Part shown: in pieces, positions 61,411 through 64,000 of the stretch
How positions within the stretch are numbered: position 1 is the stretch's first letter
Layout of the letters: every line of letters starts with the position of its first letter
NCBI GenBank assembly: GCA_037074705.1
Contig: CM073591.1
Span: forward strand, 1,790,087 to 1,854,086
Reading direction: 5' to 3'
DNA: 64,000 bases
Source of the DNA: Zhengitettix transpicula
Taxonomy: Eukaryota > Arthropoda > Insecta > Orthoptera > Tetrigidae
Notes under the pieces: generated by a model
The model's input: only the letters and a program-made list of their open reading frames with translations
Told to the model about the DNA's origin: nothing
Databases searched by the model: none
Made by a program: the position numbers and the translations under genes

Positions 61411-62553
61411 CTACTCTTCGGATTCTGGCTTCAATCCTGGGCAGAAACCATCGTGGATCTTCACGTAATCTGGAAACAAGATTGATAATAGTAAATTATT
61501 TGATTAATTGCATATTTAATTTATTTTATTTAATTAATAATTATATTCTGCACGTTTTAAAGTAGACAAACTCAGGACGGTTGATATTGCAACTGGTCGT
61601 TGCGTTGGCGATGTAAACGGGCTGAATGAGACGAACAATCCTGTTGGGCAAAACCAATCGTAACTCGTGAAGTGAAAAAACCAAATCTGTTTCGGCTGGT
61701 TGGGACAGAAGATTGTGGAAAAGCAGGAGAGGAGATCATTCTGAGGGTGGACGTCGACGAGTGAAGGCGTGTGGCGTGATGCCGCGTTCATCACTTCAAC
61801 ATTATGCTGCAGAAGTGAAAAAGTAGTGAGAAGTTTGGATCAACCCGCTATTCTTCCCCCCACCCCACCCGCCCAACCAATCTAAGCCGAATGCAATTTG
61901 GTAACAACATTGTGCTTGTCAACGTGACGACGACATCCGTAGTTTACAGACAACGCCAACTGGCAGCGTGGACAACAATCTACTGACGTCATCCTCCTCC
62001 GACTTATCACCCTCTAAGGATGGAACTTATATTTTACATCACGCTTTATTGACAATGTTCCACATGACGTCATCCACCGCTATAAAACGGTCACTCAGAG
62101 GAAAGAGGAAGTTTTAAGTGACGTCATCTCATTGCATTACGTCCGTAATGAGAGCAGCGCCGCTGCCCGTGGACAAGAGTATGGGAAGGATCCACTCAAC
62201 TTTGAAAACATGTGCTTAACCAGTGGGACAGAGACAAACCGCTGACCCCCTGTTCTTGTTATGTCAATTATACCTCGTCTCTTCTTACCGTCATTGGTTC
62301 TGCAGTTTAAGTCCCTCATCCTGCATGAGGTGTAAAACGATTTGTAGTCTCCACGGCTGTTTCGGGCGCAAAGGTTGTCCAGCTGGAAAGTGCAAAAGTT
62401 GCTGCATTTAGGTTTCGCCTTCGAATGAACTGAGCAGACGACCAGGGAAGCGACCACCAAGGCTGGAAGGAGCACAGCGACGTGAGAAGAGCGTCTACGG
62501 CAGAAGGACTCATCAGAGAGACGATACTCACCGAGGACAACGTTCAGCTTGAT
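61411..62553 (-). pseudogene. K8: Kazal-type gene with lost start codon
   Basis: Exons by homology to K5: 62532-62553, 62289-62462, 61411-61469 (stop TAG). The ATG of all paralogues is ATC here (plus strand GAT at 62551-62553), and no in-frame ATG lies upstream before a stop or within the signal peptide. Everything else is intact: 69-nt first intron, six cysteines, P1 Phe, splice sites, and a canonical TATAAAG (CTTTATA 62585-62591). The mature sequence equals K5 at the protein level. A very recent pseudogene, a non-AUG-initiated gene, or a sequencing error are all possible. Confidence 0.75.
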
Positions 62554-62754
62554 GGCAGCTGTGAGTTGGCCTCGATATTCCTTCCTTTATAAGCAAACCC
62601 TTGATATTTAGCAACGCCTGCGGGTCTAATTGACGGGCTTCGGCTAAGAGTAAATGCGTAATAAAAACAAAACATAAAAATGAAAGGCCAATCTGCGAAC
62701 TCCACGAATTCTTTTGAAAAAGACAAAGACCCAGCAACATCAACATTTGTGATT

Positions 62755-64000
62755 TATCTCTGGGTGAGGTGAATAACGATGCTTTAAAATCGACGGTGTA
62801 GAGAATTGAAACTGGCCTGAGTTTACTACATGGACGAGAGTAAAAGTAATGGGTTCAGTTACGATACCATAAACGCTCAGTGATAAGACGTGATGGTCCT
62901 CTAACACCTTGACCTATGCCAGTCCAACTTTCACTATCAATTCCGTTGAGGTCGTTCATTATGAGGTTCTACTGTGAGGAGCAGAAGGAATGCGTCCATT
63001 GCCCCCTTCCCTGCCTTTCCACGTCTTGACCTTTTATTCGTAATTCTACTCCTGTTTGCAGGTTACCACCCACACTTTCGCATCTCTGTTAAGTGTCGGG
63101 CGAGTTCTTGCATGTCAGTATATTCCCCCGAGCTTTCTTATTGTTCTTATTAATTATATTACTATTGATTATTAAATTTAGTTGTTACATAATTTGTTTT
63201 TATTTGATTATCCTTTTATACTCGTATGTTATCGTTTACGTTCTGTTTGATGTTGTTTAGTTTACTACATTGTTAAATTTTGACCATCACACACAATCGG
63301 TTCCAGGATATGCGAGTCTAGTCCAATGACGATTAAATGGAGGTTTTTGATATATTAATTTCTTTATATTATTCTCATTATTAATTTAACATTCAAACAA
63401 ACAAATACTGTGCATTATTTATTAGATTTGTGTATAGTGTTTAGAAACTTATTTATTATCTGTGTACTTTCTTATTTAACTTTAGTGACGAGTCCTATTT
63501 CCTCATAAGAACACTAATGCAGGATAAATATAACTGTCCCCCGTGTTATGTAATAGTCTGTGTTTGGAAGAGTCGATGTTAGGTGTTAAGGTCCGTTTAA
63601 TTCCGATTTCTTCTTAAAGATCCAATAGTTATTCGCCTGTTTCATCTGTGAGTCAGGGTGCCACAGTGATGACCATCGTGAGTACGACGGACGTGTTCAG
63701 GTATGATGCATTATTCTCCTGATTCTTTCCATACAAATTCAACAACATCACAAAATGGCAAACTACTGCTTTGCCACGATGATACACGAGTAATCGCAGA
63801 GAAGCAAGACGGACAAGTAAGTGACGCGCCTGATGCAGTTCTTCATCCTGGGGACCATAGATGACATATATCACTTCCCTTCCTAAGCCTATGAGAGTCA
63901 GAGCCCACCATGTTGGATGACAGTCTTCCTACCTTTCCAGCACCACAATGAAAGGAACCACTGAAGAGTGACCGCGTTTTTCCTTGACCGAAACAACTAC
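62755..64000. other. No gene seen; duplicate of 38535-39780
   Basis: Collinear with the first block at offset about 24218, ending with the window while similarity continues. Confidence 0.45.

Overview
This is eukaryotic nuclear DNA, most likely from an arthropod (insect or crustacean). The evidence is spliced genes with 63-71 nt mini-introns, TATA-box promoters, AATAAA poly(A) signals, fragments of Jockey/CR1-type LINEs and a Gypsy-like retroelement, long (TA)n microsatellites, and a Methuselah-like class B receptor. Species cannot be named from the sequence.

Two gene families matter. (1) A cluster of small secreted Kazal-type proteins, here called K1-K8 plus one orphan exon: K1 (52-300, -), K2 (3995-6920, -), orphan 3' exon (11796-11845, -), K3 (18405-20770, +), K4 (30201-31306, -), K5 (37187-38334, -), K6 (41038-41884, -), K7 (54298-55402, -), K8 (61411-62553, -). 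Each complete gene has three exons: 22 nt starting at ATG, a mini-intron inside the signal peptide, an exon with five cysteines, a longer phase-1 intron, and a short last exon with the sixth cysteine. Spacing is C-x3-C-x7-C-x14-C-x6-C-x13-C, with one variant in K6. Unspliced, the first two exons look like one ORF with an odd long leader, because most mini-introns are multiples of three without stops. (2) Two copies of a seven-transmembrane receptor gene (23336-28070 and 47677-52167, both -), rebuilt here as five phase-0 exons including a duplicated ectodomain exon with GC splice donors.

Layout. 0-18 kb is repeat-rich and holds K1, K2 and the orphan exon among foldback-type elements, retroposon fragments and LINE remnants. 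18.2-20.8 kb is K3. From about 23.2 kb a block [receptor - K4 - K5] reaches about 39.8 kb and recurs in direct orientation at about 47.6-64 kb, offset 24.09-24.35 kb. Between the copies lie K6, a third, partial copy of the K4 locus (40.7-42.4 kb), and a copy of 21.6-22.4 kb (39.84-40.6 kb). Identity between the copies is mosaic: about 2.56 kb (27486-30048 and 51583-54145) looks identical, while the receptor ectodomains and the K4/K7 reactive loops differ strongly.

How the genes may work together is inference. Kazal proteins usually inhibit serine proteases in hemolymph, gut or glands, and the residue at the expected P1 position differs among paralogues (S, R, T, W, F, W, K, F), suggesting diversified targets. 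Perfect TGACGTCA (CREB/ATF-type) sites occur in the large intron of K3-K8 and just upstream of the receptor first exons, so shared regulation is possible. K8 has lost its ATG.
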